Origin: Chrysophaeum taylorii
Lineage: Eukaryota > Sar > Pelagophyceae > Pelagomonadales > Pelagomonadaceae
Assembly (NCBI GenBank): GCA_029834535.1
Contig: JAQMWT010000005.1
Location: 62,001 to 126,000, forward strand
Reading direction: 5' to 3'
Length of the DNA: 64,000 bases
Both the position numbers and the translations under genes were made by a program. This document shows positions 53,290-64,000 of this stretch, in pieces. Each line of letters starts with the position of its first letter. Position 1 is the first letter of the stretch. The notes beneath the pieces were generated by a model. The model was not told the DNA's origin. It made no database searches and worked only from the letters and a program-made list of their open reading frames with translations.

Positions 53290-54854
53290 GTAATTTCTCT
53301 TTCCAACACGTAAAAGGAAAATACGGAAGACTGACAGGACAGTGACGCACATTGAACTTCCCGTTTTTTGCGATCCGTTTAGCATGCAATGTACTGATAT
53401 ACTGATCTGGCGACGACGGTTTCGCGTACGCATTAATCACCCGAAGAGCTTTTTTTCTTCGCCTGCCCCACGCCTCGGCGATGACCCCGACTAGGTCCCG
53501 CGTACTTATCTCCGCCCGTCAGGCACATCCCTCATACCCCACAAACCCACCCACATCCTTCATGCTCCCCACACGCACCCCCCCCTCTTAGCAGTCGACA
53601 TTTAAAGACACCCGAAGAGCTTGCATTTGAACCAAAGGATTGTAGTAATGGCGTCGTTCAGGACCAATAATGTCCTCGAACTTTATCTTATAAAAAGTCA
53701 GCAGTGCGTTGCGGTTGGTCGTGACCCCACTTCCGTATCATCGGCGTGTGGATCACGGAGAGGAGAATTTTGCCGGAGGTCGCGCTTGGTCTTCTTTGAG
53801 GCGATAGGAATACGTAGAATACGGATCAGGCTACTAACGTTGGCAGAGTCCGCCACGGAGAGAGCGAGAGAATCCACGTTGGAAGTTTTGTCGAGACGGC
53901 GGGGATTTTTATTACTGTTAGAGTAGGCAACTCCTATAAACCCTGGCTGGGGCAGAATGATGAACGCAGAAGAAGAGAAGAAAGTCCAGAGTAGAGGGCG
54001 AATAAGAAGCAAGAAGCCGTACTACGGGACTCTTATTCTGCTTGGAATGCTACTCCTAGGCTCAAAGAGCGCCAAAATAGATAATCGCAGAATAAGAAAA
54101 AAGAACATTTACCAGGCTCTATGGACCACGTGGAGGAAACGCGGTTCCAAGGGAAGGAAGTCAAAGGGGCGAGAGGGGCGCAGAGGTTAGCACACGTGAT
54201 GCAGGAGCAAAGGGAGATGCCTGTATATCTTGTGTCGCGGAAACTGAGCTCCGGATGCCGAGATCTCGCTCGGAGATCCCCCCATACTAGTGAGAGACCA
54301 GTTCCATACAACTTCCGTTCTTGTTGATGTCGGGGTCATTGTTCCCGTCTCGCCAACGGAAACCTGCACCGCCACCGGACGACGACCAGGCCGATAGAAG
54401 CATCACCACGTTTGTTTGGCGGGCGCCCGTGTTCGTGTCGCATTCTAAGCTCGACGAAGGCCGCGGCTCCCTCCGTGCGCCTAGCTGCGAACATCAACCC
54501 AGAGGTGGCTGGTTACCTGGCGTGTGCATAATAAGGCCCTAACGAGGAGGAGGAGGAGGAGGAGGAGGAGAAGAAGAATAATAATAGTCCCGTTCGTTAT
54601 CACGGTGTGAGACAACAACGTCGTGTTCAAGTTCAATTTCGTGGGCGCACGCCCTCCACTCAACCACGGTTTTCTGAGCTTGAGTTGAAAATGACGAAAA
54701 AATGACCGTTGTGCACTGTTTAAATGAAACATTTCGAAAACGTGAAGTGCGTAAGTAGGAAGGAAAGTACGTAAGGGACTTACTAATTAATTCTGTCCAC
54801 ACGCTGGGGCCCAAAACCCTGTTCCCTCGACACTCCAGAAGTTGCAGTGCTGCA
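53290..54854. other. Gene-poor interval
   Basis: 1.56 kb, lower GC, with a GAG run near 54545-54572 and no supported gene. The MAP10-like promoter should lie at its right end. Confidence 0.5.
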
Positions 54855-56798
54855 ATGGGCGTCGCTGCCTTGAATGACCCGACGCTCTTCTGTTTCGAAG
54901 TGTATGTCCACAAAGTCGAGCGGACCTCGCTCCGACGGTCTCCACCGGCGTTCGCATTCCAGTTTCTCGATTACGACACAGTTATCATTGCGCCTCCAGA
55001 GCAGCCCAAGGTCTCAGCCGGGGGCGCGATATGGTACGGCCAGGGCAAGCGGTGTATCTTCGAGGAGCGGAGCGACGTTCTCGAGAAGTGCTTGCGAACG
55101 CGGGCGGCGACGTCACTCCTCGTGCTCGAGATCGAGAACGGACAAGGTCCAAAGCGCAAATTGTTTGGGTCGGGGACGCTCGTGCTCGCAGATTTCCACG
55201 ACAATACCGCCGAGTTGGGGGCCGTAAGGACGTGGGGCCGCGTCGAATGTTGCATCGCGATGACCAATCCCTACTCGAAAATCGTGGGTGTCGTCACGCT
55301 CTCCGTCTCGCTAGCGAGTTTTGATCCCGGTCTTCGCGCGATCCTCGCCCCCCGCCAGACCACTCCTCCCTTGAAAGATGATGGTCTGCCGACGAAGCCC
55401 CAGGTGTCCTCACCACCGTTGCCGCTACTCTCAAGCAGCAGCGTTGATGGTCACTCGAGGAGCGGCATTGATGAGGGCGTGCCCAGATCGCGAACGCCGT
55501 CGCCCCCGAGCGCGTCGCCGCGCGGCGGAGAGAAAGCACCATCGACGCCGTCGGTGTCGCCGCCCAGTCTCCCGCGAAGTGCGTCTCCGAGCGCGCCGTC
55601 GTCTCCGGTTGATGTGGCGAGGCCCGAGGAAGAAGAGTGCGTCGACACGACGCTGCGAATGCCCGAGGCGTCGACGGCAGCGTTCGACGACTCGCGCAAG
55701 GCGGCCTTCGCCGAATCGTTGGCGCGTGCGGCCAAGGTCCCCACCGATGCCGCCGAAGTTTTATCTTGGCGCCAGGGCTCACTCATCGTCGACGCACGAC
55801 TTCGGTTCGGCACCAATACGAGCGCGGCGCGCGAGTTTGCCGAAGTGCTCGCCGCGGCGCCGCCGAAACACCTCGTATCCTACGATCTCTTCGGGCCCTT
55901 CAGAGTGCTTGACGTTGCCGTCAAACGCTGCGCGCGCGTGCGACCAACTATGCCTCCTCTCGAGCCGTTGATGCCGCCAATCGGAACCCCGCGGATGATG
56001 CCGGGCGCCCGCGGCACCGCCGCGACGACGACGCACGTCTCCGAGTCTTCTATTGGAGAGACGACACGAGCAGAAGCTTTCTCGTCGTCGTCGTCGTCGT
56101 CCGCAGAGGCGTCCAAGCAGGATGTCTTCGCGCCATCGATAAAAGGTGGTCGCCGCCTCGATCACGCGCGGACGCTCGACGTCTTCCGAGGAGAGGCGTA
56201 CCTAGTCGACGACGACGACGGACTCGGCGAGTGTCCGCCGCCGCTTTTCCACGAAGCGCCGCCGCCAAGGCAGCAGCAACGCTCCAAGCGACGCGTCGTG
56301 GCGCGTTTCGAGGATTCCGACGGGCCAAGCGATTCGTCGGCGGCGCCAGGAAAAACAACCTCGCCTCCTAGATGGCAGGCGCCGAAACACGCGAGAATGC
56401 AATCGCCGCCCGTGGTACTGCCACCCCCCGGCGCGAAGAAGCAACCTCGTCAAGTCACGGGAAAGGCCGAGATACTAATGTCAAAGGCAACAACGAAAAG
56501 GCCGCCCGTGCCTCGATTCGCCGACGTCCGGCCGCCAAAGAACCAGCACAGACGCCCGCCCGTCGTTGACCTCGAGGAATCCGTACACGACTCAAGCCTT
56601 TTGCAGGTCCCTCCGTACAGTTCGGACCTTGAGGGAGATCTCGCGAAGACGTTTGCTCGCGTCAAAGGTGCGGATGGCCGCGCGAGTGTCCGCGATCTAC
56701 GCGTTCGGAGCAACGCGCGGATCCATCGACTCTTAGTCAACCAATCGGATGCAAGGCGTCTGAACTTCCAAAGCCTTCTTACTCTTGCTGGCCGCTAA
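54855..56798 (+). CDS. MAP10-like protein (N-terminal C2-like domain, disordered tail)
   Basis: 647 residues, one exon. Residues 8-160 follow the order of the MAP10 N-terminal domain: LFCFEVYVHKVERT, FAFQFLDYDTVIIAPP, the IWYGQGKRCIFE turn, SLLVLEIENG, LFGSGTLVLADF and IVGVVTLSVSLASF. The remainder is Pro/Ser-rich and basic, with a short Ser run from a TCG microsatellite. A conserved-looking segment lies around residues 285-355 (SWRQGSLIVDARLRFGTN, PPKHLVSYDLFGPFRVLDVA). MAP10 binds microtubules in cell division, so a microtubule or centriole role is inferred. The assignment rests on one domain; other C2-like centriolar proteins are alternatives. Confidence 0.5.
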   Translation: MGVAALNDPTLFCFEVYVHKVERTSLRRSPPAFAFQFLDYDTVIIAPPEQPKVSAGGAIWYGQGKRCIFEERSDVLEKCLRTRAATSLLVLEIENGQGPKRKLFGSGTLVLADFHDNTAELGAVRTWGRVECCIAMTNPYSKIVGVVTLSVSLASFDPGLRAILAPRQTTPPLKDDGLPTKPQVSSPPLPLLSSSSVDGHSRSGIDEGVPRSRTPSPPSASPRGGEKAPSTPSVSPPSLPRSASPSAPSSPVDVARPEEEECVDTTLRMPEASTAAFDDSRKAAFAESLARAAKVPTDAAEVLSWRQGSLIVDARLRFGTNTSAAREFAEVLAAAPPKHLVSYDLFGPFRVLDVAVKRCARVRPTMPPLEPLMPPIGTPRMMPGARGTAATTTHVSESSIGETTRAEAFSSSSSSSAEASKQDVFAPSIKGGRRLDHARTLDVFRGEAYLVDDDDGLGECPPPLFHEAPPPRQQQRSKRRVVARFEDSDGPSDSSAAPGKTTSPPRWQAPKHARMQSPPVVLPPPGAKKQPRQVTGKAEILMSKATTKRPPVPRFADVRPPKNQHRRPPVVDLEESVHDSSLLQVPPYSSDLEGDLAKTFARVKGADGRASVRDLRVRSNARIHRLLVNQSDARRLNFQSLLTLAGR

Positions 56799-58089
56799 CG
56801 CCTCTTTCTTTCTTTCTTTCTTTCTTTTTTGATGGAGTTTTTGTGAGATGAAGTTTGTGAGAATCAATCGCGGCCCGTTTTCGCCGGCCATTCTCGAGCA
56901 CGTCTGCGATGCGTGCTTTTCTTCACACCATCTGTCCCTGCCCCCGACTATGAACCCGGCATACTTACAAGGCCGCGTTACCCTTCCGGGCCATCTTCTG
57001 ACTGCCTGCCCGCCTGCGAACCAGACTATTTTTAATCCGCGCTATTTTATAACTTGTTTTTACACACCTCGCACGATCGTCGTCCCCCCGAACCCACTCT
57101 TTCCTTGCCGCTTGGTCGAGTCATCCTAAAGGGCGATGCTGCATACGAGAGCTCCGGATGCGCGGCTTTGTGGAAGTGCTTTCAGACTTGGAGTTCAGGT
57201 TCGGTCCAGCACGTCGAAGCCAACTCTTAATTAAGCACGGGCGCGCCGCCGAGCGAAGTCAGTCTGAACGAGGTGGAGGGGGGGCTGGTGGCTCCGCTCT
57301 CGACTAATGACGCGTAAGAGTGGCACGAGGAGCTAGTTGAGCTATAATCTATTTGTTTTTTCGTTTCGTTGGTGATCTACCGTGCAGCGTAATTAGTTTG
57401 TAGAAAAAGCATCTTTCTATTTGGGAAGAAAACCTCCTGATAATAGGCCAGCAGTGTCGTCGGCTGACAGGAGGCTGTCGACTGCCGCCCACAATCTAGC
57501 AGCCTGCAAGGGTTCGAGATAGATGTCGTTGGCGAGCGCCTATGACCCTCCCCTGCGGAGAAAACGTCCAAGCTTCCTTCCCCGCGCGCGGCGGTTAAAC
57601 TAACCAACCAACCGCCCTGGAGCGCATTTCAAGATCCGCATTGTCTGAGCGCAGCGGCAGGTACTACTGACGTTTTTGTAGAAGAAGTAGGAAAACCGAC
57701 GCGTCCAAACATCTCCACTTTCGCCAGCATCCGGGCAGCGAGCGAGCGATCCAGGGGGGGGGGTGAAAAGAAAAGAGTAGAATAGAAAAAGAGACAAGGG
57801 GGTGTGCCGTCAGTCCCCACTAGCCTGCGGGAAGAGCAGGGCCCTTCCTTTCCCTCCCTTCCTGTGAGCTGCGGCGCGCAAGTCAAGGTCCTCCAATCGG
57901 GGTAGCCAGCCAGCCGGGTATAGCAATTCGGCACTCTAGCGGCGAAATAAACGAGAATAAACCACCCAGCGCCGGTGGGGAGGCGGCACGAAAAAAAAAG
58001 CAACCTGGGTGCGTAACGTATCGTATCGTATCGTATCTCCATATCTCTAGGTAATCGGCGGTTCGCCACACGTAACATCGAGCGCTACT
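56799..58089. other. Gene-poor interval
   Basis: Contains CTTT repeats just after the MAP10-like stop (56805-56829), short homopolymers and a CGTAT run near 58015-58036. Open frames here lack motifs. Confidence 0.5.
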
Positions 58090-61000
58090 TCACTTCATCC
58101 AGACGGCGATCTTGTGGAAGCGCTCGAGAACGACCGGGACGAAGGCGTGCAGCGAGGTGTCGATGAGAGACAGAAAGAAACGCTCAGCGTCCTCGTTGTT
58201 GAGATCGAGGCGAAAGCGGTCTGTGAAGGCGAGGAAGCTCGACTCGGAGAGATGCTCGATGCCAGCGTCCTTCATGAGCGACATGAGATTGAGGAGGAGC
58301 GGGGCGTGCTTGCGAAGGCAGTTGAAGGCCTGCGAGGACGGACGAGGGTCGTCGCTATCCCTCCACAAAGAGGACAACAAGGGAAAAAAGGGGGTCGGTC
58401 GGTCGTCGTTTTTCTTTTTTTTTTACCTGGCAGCACTTGGTCTTGAATTTTTGCGTGTAGTTTGGGTCGTCGGGGTAGCCCATCGCCTCTGCCATTTCCT
58501 TGGTGAGGCGAAAGGGCGGGGGATAGGGCTTGGGATCCTTGCCGAGGATGAAGCCAAAGTCGATGTGGAACAAGCAGCCGTTGTTTCGGATCATGATGTT
58601 GTCGAGATGGCGGTCGCCGACGCCGAGGAGGTAGGTAATAACGCAGTAGCCGGCGCAGCTCTTGGTGAAGTTGTCTCGAGCCTCGGGCGAAACGCCGTCG
58701 GGGGCGGAAGGGTCGGGGTTGTGAACTCGCAAGAAGTCGACGATCGAGTTGTGGTGGTCGGCGAGGATGGAGGAGATAGCGTGCGAGTCCTCGACGAACT
58801 CGATGAGGCCCGACGTGGCGCCGGTCGCGAGCGCGCGGAAGCAGGTGAGCTTGAGGTCGAGGTTGACGCGCTTCAAGAGGAGGTCCATCAAAAGCACGAA
58901 CTGGAGGATGAGCTGGTCCTGGCGGATGTCGTCGCCGTTTTTAACGAGGACGCGATAGGGTGCGAGGGGTCGGAGGGGTTGGTCGTTGGCGTCCGCGTCG
59001 TCGGCGTCGGTCGCCGTCGAGTCGCGCGCGCTCTGGTCGGCGTCGGTGCCAAAGGCGGCCGTCGCGAGCGATCCGACCGTGTCAAGGAAGAAACTCTTTG
59101 CAGCGGCCGTCGAGGCACCGCCGTTTCCTGGCGTTGCGGTGCTCTCTGTCGCGGGGATGTCGTCGTGGGGCGGGCGTCGTCGCCGGCGCTGCGAGAAGAG
59201 TCGAGGTCGACGGTAAAAATCGGAAGTCGAGGCCGGGGGAGTCGTCGTCGTCGTCGTCGTCGTCGGTTTGGGGGGCAGTTCCGCGCGGCGCGCATCGAGG
59301 TCGGGGTGTCGCTCGAAGGCGACGAGCGCGGGGTACATGGCCGAGCGGTACATGCGGCAGGTCGTCTTGGGATCGTGGAGACCCTCGACCTTGACCGAGG
59401 GGTCGAGCGGGATTGGGACGCCGCGGTCGCTGACGAGGGACGGGACCCGGAGGTCGGCGAGGAGGCCGCGGAGGCGGTCCTGCTTGTGGTCCTTGCGGCC
59501 TTTTTCCTGGCGTGCCCTCGCCTGCGCCGAGAGCACCGAGGCGACGAGCTGTTCCTGCGCGCGGAGAATGTCGTAGGTATCGGCGGCGCGCTCCGAAAGG
59601 TCTTCGGCGAAGCGCGCGCGGAAGACGCGGTACGCGCAGCTCGCCGCCTCGTCGGTCGTGTCGTCGGCGCCGACCTTGAGGTACCACCAAACGAAGTTCG
59701 CGACGGCGAGGGACGAGCAGGCGCGATCGCTCAAAAATAGCGCGAGGGGCGAGTCGTCCTCGTCGTCGTCCTCGAGGGGCGCCCCGCCGGCAGAGCCGGT
59801 AGAGCCGCCCTCGTCGAGGACGGGCCGGCTGACGTCCTCTTTGGCGCGGTCGACGGCATCCTCGGGGTCGACGACAAGGTCTCGGTCTCGGGGGGTCGCG
59901 GTTCCCGGGGAGGTCGTCGTCGCGCTCGCCGTCTCGGTCCTGAGATTGGGCTTGCGCGTGCTCTCCGAGTAGCGGAGGGCCTGGACGAGCTGAAGGAGGT
60001 AGGCGATGAGTTCCTCGTCGGTCGCCGACCGGAGGGCGTCGACGGCAAACGACCGGACCACGTCGTGCTGGAAGGCCTTGTCGGGTCCGAGAAGCTTGAG
60101 GGCGTCGGCGATGTCGACGGGCGCGCGGTCGCGCCAGTCGTCCAAGAGCTCGCGCACCTGCGCGACCTCGGCCTCGACGCGCCAGTCGACCGACAGCAGG
60201 AACTTGGGGAGCGCCTTGGCGTTTCCCTTGAGGGTGTACCGGAATTTCCACACGAGCTCCCGGTCGGCGGGCGCGAGCTCGTCCGACGGCGACGCGATCA
60301 CGCGCGCCAGCGACCGCGCCTCGTCGACGTTCGGCTTGAGGTCGCGGTCGACGAGCGCGCGCGTCGCGTCGCGCGCGAGCGCTCGGTACTTGTCCTCGAT
60401 CGGGTTCGTCACCACGCCGTCCTCGTAGTCGTACACGAGCGGCATCTCCTCCAAAAAAGCCTCCTGCTGCTGCTGCTGCTGCTGCTGTTGTTTGCTGCCG
60501 CTCGACGCCGACGGTCGCCGCTCGCTCCGCGCGTCGTCCTCGGCGGCGGCGGCGGCGGCGGCAGCGGCGGCTTCGGGGGGGACGAAGACCAGCTGGGGCG
60601 CCGAGACACCGCGCTTGACGGCGACGCGCGCGTCGAGCGCGCGAGCACTGGTCCGCGCGCGGTGGGCCCGCGGCGGCTCGAGCGCGGTCGTCGCGCCGCG
60701 TCGATCGGGCGTCGTCGCCGCCGCCGCCGGGACGTGGGGGGCACCGGCGTAGGGCTTTTCCTCCCAGAGGACGGGATAGTCGAAGGTCGGGAGGTCGAGG
60801 ACGAGAAAGGCGCGCGAGAGCATGGACCGCTCGGCGCGGGTCGTGTGCGCCGACTTGAACCAGCTCTCGCGGTCGCCGAGGACGCGCCGCGTCGCGTTGA
60901 CTCGCGCGAGAGCGAGCTCGTCGAGCCACGCGACCACCGAGGAGGCCGCCTCCTTGCGGTGCTGGTGGGCCGCCGCGAGGGCTTGCCGTTGCTGCGGCGT

Positions 61001-61705
61001 GTTTTGCTGCTGGCGCGACGCGCGCTCGGTCGCCGCCACCTGCTGGTCGGCTCGACGCTTCGCCTCGGCAACCAACCGGCTCTTGGCCGCGAGGACCTGC
61101 CGGAGCTTGTCGGCGCGAAACAAGTAGTCCGTCGCCTCGAACCGCCACTCGTACTCGAGATCCCCGCGCAGCTCGTCCACGAAGGCCCCGCGACCACCGC
61201 CGAGCGCGGCGGCGCGCGACGCGGCCGCGTCGGCCTCCCGGGTCCGAGAGTCGTCGCCGGGACGCTCGTCGCGCAGCGCCAGCTTGACGAGGCCCTGCTT
61301 CAACACCCCTTTGTCGTCGAAGAGACCCAAGCTCGCCGACGCCGCGACGCGCCCGTCCTCGCCCACCACCGACAACGCCAGCGTCGCGTCAGACGTCAGC
61401 TCGCGCACCTTGACGGGAAAGCGTAACAGCTCGCCCCACACGACCGAACACCGCCGCTCGTCGAACCCCGACGGAGCGCGCGTCCGCACCGGGACGCTGT
61501 GCATCGGCACGCCGTGGCACAGCATCGTCGCGCGCACGTGGAACTCCTCCGAGCTCCCCCGGTACCACACCGACCGCTCCGAACTCCCGTCCCAGAACAG
61601 CCCGTAGGGGTCGATCGACTCGATCGGCAGCTCCACCTCGCACACCCCGCATTGCATCTCAACGCCTCCGGCGTGCGACGGAAAGAACGAAAAGCTCTTG
61701 AACAT
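58090..61705 (-). CDS. VPS34: Class III phosphatidylinositol 3-kinase (Vps34)
   Basis: Exons 61705-58427 and 58329-58090 with a 97-bp intron; 1,172 residues, longer than the about 890 usual. ATG 61705 is the first that leads straight into the C2 domain (FFPSHAGG, PYGLFWDGS, VVWGELLRFPVKV, ASLGLFDDKGVLKQG). The helical PIK domain starts near residue 435 (DLKPNVDEARSLARVIASP, LVWKFRYTLKGNAKALPKFL, DEELIAYLLQLVQALRY). The kinase domain shows NGDDIRQDQL, catalytic GVGDRHLDN near 1028 and HIDFGFILGKDPKPYPPP near 1048. The last exon supplies the terminal helices (FNCLRKHAPLLLNLMSLM, FHKIAVWMK). Extra length comes from low-complexity inserts: an Ala run, a nine-Gln run near 407 and acidic/Ser spacers. 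The product PI3P recruits FYVE proteins to endosomes and drives autophagy. Confidence 0.96.
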
Positions 61706-61846
61706 CCTCGCACGCACGCTTCCACCAACAACAACCAACGAACGAACGAACGAACGAACCGCGGTCACCAGAGGAGGCCCATCTTTCTTTTTCCGTGTGG
61801 TTCCGGTACAGTGGACCACCCACCGCAAAGTTAAGTCCCAGAAGCC
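61706..61846. promoter_or_regulatory. Divergent spacer between VPS34 and SGF11
   Basis: 141 bp between outward ATGs, with an AACG/GAAC repeat near 61735-61760. Presumed shared promoter. Confidence 0.4.
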
Positions 61847-62368
61847 ATGGCCCCCGATGACGAAGACGTCGACGCGCTCATCGCGCGGTGTCTGATTCAC
61901 GATTGCATCCTCGATGTCGTCTTCGACCTCATCCGCTCCATCAAATCATCCGACGCGCCGATCCACGAGCTCTGCGCGCCGCCGAGGCGGCAGCCCGACA
62001 TCGAGACCCGCAATGGCCACCCGTGCGTCGACGTCGTCGTGGAATCACCGCTTTTGCCAACAATATAATTTAATTTGTCATGCAGGCCTACGTCCAAGGA
62101 GACGCCTAAGGAGGGCGGCGCGTTGTTCGAGAGCCTCGCGCCCTTTCGTGCGTCGTCGTCCTTTCCACCTTCCGCGCGCCACGCGCCTTTCAGGAGAGCC
62201 AAAGGGCGAGTTCCGATGCGCACACTGCGGCCAGAAGGTCAGCGCCCTTCGCTACGCGCCACACTTGGACAAGTGCATGGGCAAAGGGTGCGTCCTTTTC
62301 CTTAACCCCACCCACGCGTACGCCGCAGGCGCGGTCGCCGACTCGCCGCGACGACGCGCAAGTCTTAA
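61847..62368 (+). CDS. SGF11: SGF11-like SAGA deubiquitinase-module subunit
   Basis: Four exons: 61847-62022, 62086-62147, 62194-62287 and 62329-62368; 123 residues. All three introns (63, 46 and 41 bp) have GTGCGT donors, and only this splicing keeps one frame. The N-terminal helix (ALIARCLIHDCILDVVFDLI) fits the Sgf11 helix that packs into the module. Exon 3 encodes the zinc finger FRCAHCGQKVSALRYAPHLD followed by KCMGKG, with C-x2-C and H-x3-C ligands as in Sgf11/ATXN7L3. The tail GRGRRLAATTRKS matches the family's basic end. The SAGA DUB module removes ubiquitin from H2B in the nucleus; Sgf11's finger binds the nucleosome acidic patch by family knowledge. Confidence 0.92.
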
Positions 62369-64000
62369 GCCACTACACACTCCCATGCTCCTCGCAATCT
62401 TGCTTGGTTCCTTGGCGCCTCTTTCTCGGGTCATCGGTAGTCGATAGGTTGTGTGTGTAGGCCACCATCCTGCGGGGATTGTCGTATTTCCCAAGATGGC
62501 GGGCGGGCGGGCGGGCGGGCAACAACCATGGAACGGCTCGGTTTCCCGGGCGCCCCTCTGTCTGCATATATGTGCTGGCTCAATAGTTGACGAACGAAAG
62601 GGCCGTCCACGTGACGACCCTGTTGCGTCTGTACATAATGGGCAGAGTGTTATAATGTGACATCATGCGTTAGTTGGCAGTAGGCGGCGGTGCTAGCGCT
62701 GCGTCGCGTCGCGTCGCTGCTGCCGCCGAGTGTCGGTTTTCCGCTGCTTGCGAATTATTATTGAAGGGGGGATCAGCCTGGTAGCCGGATTCTGGGATCA
62801 GGATGGTTCTATTTAGGCGCTCTCCGGTGCCGGGTACCGGCGTTGCTGCACATTCTAAAAGCTATTCCTCCGAGTACCCGCAAACAATAGTGCCGTGAGA
62901 ACATGGGCTCGTAATAGTCGTCATCATTCATCATCATCTGCGTCAGGTTTGTCTTGATGATGTTTTATATAGTTGCCTTCGAAGTCGTCGTCGTCGTCGT
63001 CGTCGTCGTCGTTGGATTCGGACTAATATGCTACACCAACGTACAGACCTCGTCGCTGCCAATGTTGTAGCACGCTGCTTTTTATCTCGCTTGGCTCCAG
63101 CGTCACTGGTCTGCGGCATCTCGAAGACCTCAAGGGAGCGGCCTCGAGCTGCTTTGGTGTACGTAGGTGCACGGAAACTTGTTGGCGTACACCCACTCGA
63201 GGGCCTTACAGTGACCACCTCGAATTGCATCGTTCGCGCGCGCGAATCCTACGAACCGTTGCAACAGTTGGCGCTTGCCCATTTAGGGACCTCGAAGTGG
63301 CCGATGGCCGCCTAGATCAACAACGTGAATTTGTCCCTGCGCGTTTCGCATCGTTGGCCTCCTCGTCGAAACTCTTGAACATCGCTAGCGCATTCGGGTT
63401 GATGAGCAGCAACAACACAGTTCGTTCGCCATCAATGAATGACGACGCGCTCGACGGCCAGGACGTGGATATGTCAAACATCGCGCCAATATCGACACGC
63501 TGCTGATCAAAGTCGGGATGCCGACACCGAGAGCACGGTTTTTGGCACATCGCGCAGATTATAAGGTAGCAGCACAGATTACAAGGTAGCTGTTATTGCG
63601 ACACGAGAGCCGGTTGGTTTTCTCTGGAACTGCTCTATGGTCAGCGCTCTTCTGCTGGGCCCTGAGTCATTGGCACCCTCAACCTCACAGCCCTTCTTTC
63701 ACAATGACTTCTTTCTTCTCCTCTCTCGCTTCATCACCTTGCCTTTCTGCATTCGACATGCGAAAAAAGGCAGAAAGCCTACATAGAGTCTAAAGGGGAA
63801 AATCCCCTTCCCCGCGATTTCCTCTTCCTCGCGGTTTCCTCTTCCCCGCGATTTCCTCTTCCCCGCGACTTCCCCGTGACATATTATAACTGTCATAGGT
63901 CGGGATGAAAACATTGCTGTGTATCAACGGATTTTTTTATAACATCCTATACCCCCAAATCACCCCCCAAAAAAAAAATCCTCGATTCGCAAACCCGCAT
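62369..64000. other. Right-hand gene-poor interval
   Basis: Contains a GGGC run near 62500-62519, a TCG run at about 62985-63013 and the 17-bp repeat at 63810-63877. A 77-residue minus frame at 63317-63550 has no recognisable motif. No gene is supported. Confidence 0.5.
63810..63877 (+). repeat. 17-bp tandem repeat, 4 units
   Basis: Variants of CCCCGCGATTTCCTCTT repeat four times with one or a few changes each. Confidence 0.85.

Noticed and set aside
60065-61426. Plus-strand frame (453 residues) over VPS34
   Set aside because: Antisense shadow of a well-supported kinase gene.
63317-63550. Minus-strand 77-residue frame with two Cys pairs
   Set aside because: No recognisable motif or convincing start; too short to support as a gene.

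Overview
The window is nuclear DNA of a eukaryote. Most reading frames are GC-rich and intergenic DNA is poorer in GC. Several genes are split by very short spliceosomal introns (I place 18; all but three are 39-74 bp). The gene set (myosin, TFIIH XPB, Vps34, SGF11, SIL1, Tubby, tyrosinase, androglobin-like, FYVE-SYLF, GT15, centrin-like, MAP10-like) points to a unicellular, probably flagellated alga or protist; a stramenopile such as a pelagophyte is my best guess, but the sequence does not prove it.

Layout. 1-15.6 kb: a myosin heavy chain running off the left edge, divergent from a giant intronless coiled-coil protein built on an unusual 8-residue repeat; then SIL1, an ankyrin-WW protein and a stomatin/SPFH protein, all on +, meeting a Tubby-like gene on -. 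15.8-27.9 kb: a repetitive island. An unrecognised gene with its 3' part and the front of a Copia retrotransposon is triplicated in tandem (unit about 2.65 kb). The third copy runs into the rest of the Copia element, which has 75-bp LTRs, then a broken Helitron helicase and satellites. The island is bracketed by a direct repeat that includes the stop codon of XPB. 27.9-42.5 kb: XPB, tyrosinase, a TMEM65 fusion protein, an esterase, phosphohistidine phosphatase, an androglobin-like protein and a WW protein. 42.5-52.5 kb: FYVE-SYLF, 2OG oxygenase, GT15 glycosyltransferase, an EF-hand protein, an orphan protein resembling a dynein stalk, and a small two-TM protein. 52.5-64 kb: a possibly broken coding patch, a MAP10-like protein, Vps34, SGF11, and sparse right-hand DNA with short satellites.

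There is no operon logic. Genes are packed head-to-head with spacers of 65-265 bp at four places (3774-4038, 32481-32657, 36597-36661, 61706-61846), which are likely shared promoters. Themes recur: trafficking and phosphoinositides (Vps34, FYVE-SYLF, myosin, Tubby), cytoskeleton and flagella (myosin, centrin-like, MAP10-like, androglobin-like, dynein-stalk-like), and basal transcription and chromatin (XPB, SGF11). The items most worth a second look are the octad-repeat protein, the TMEM65-CNB-TerB fusion, the dynein-stalk-like orphan, the triplicated island, and the intron set with GC-AG and GTGCGT donors.
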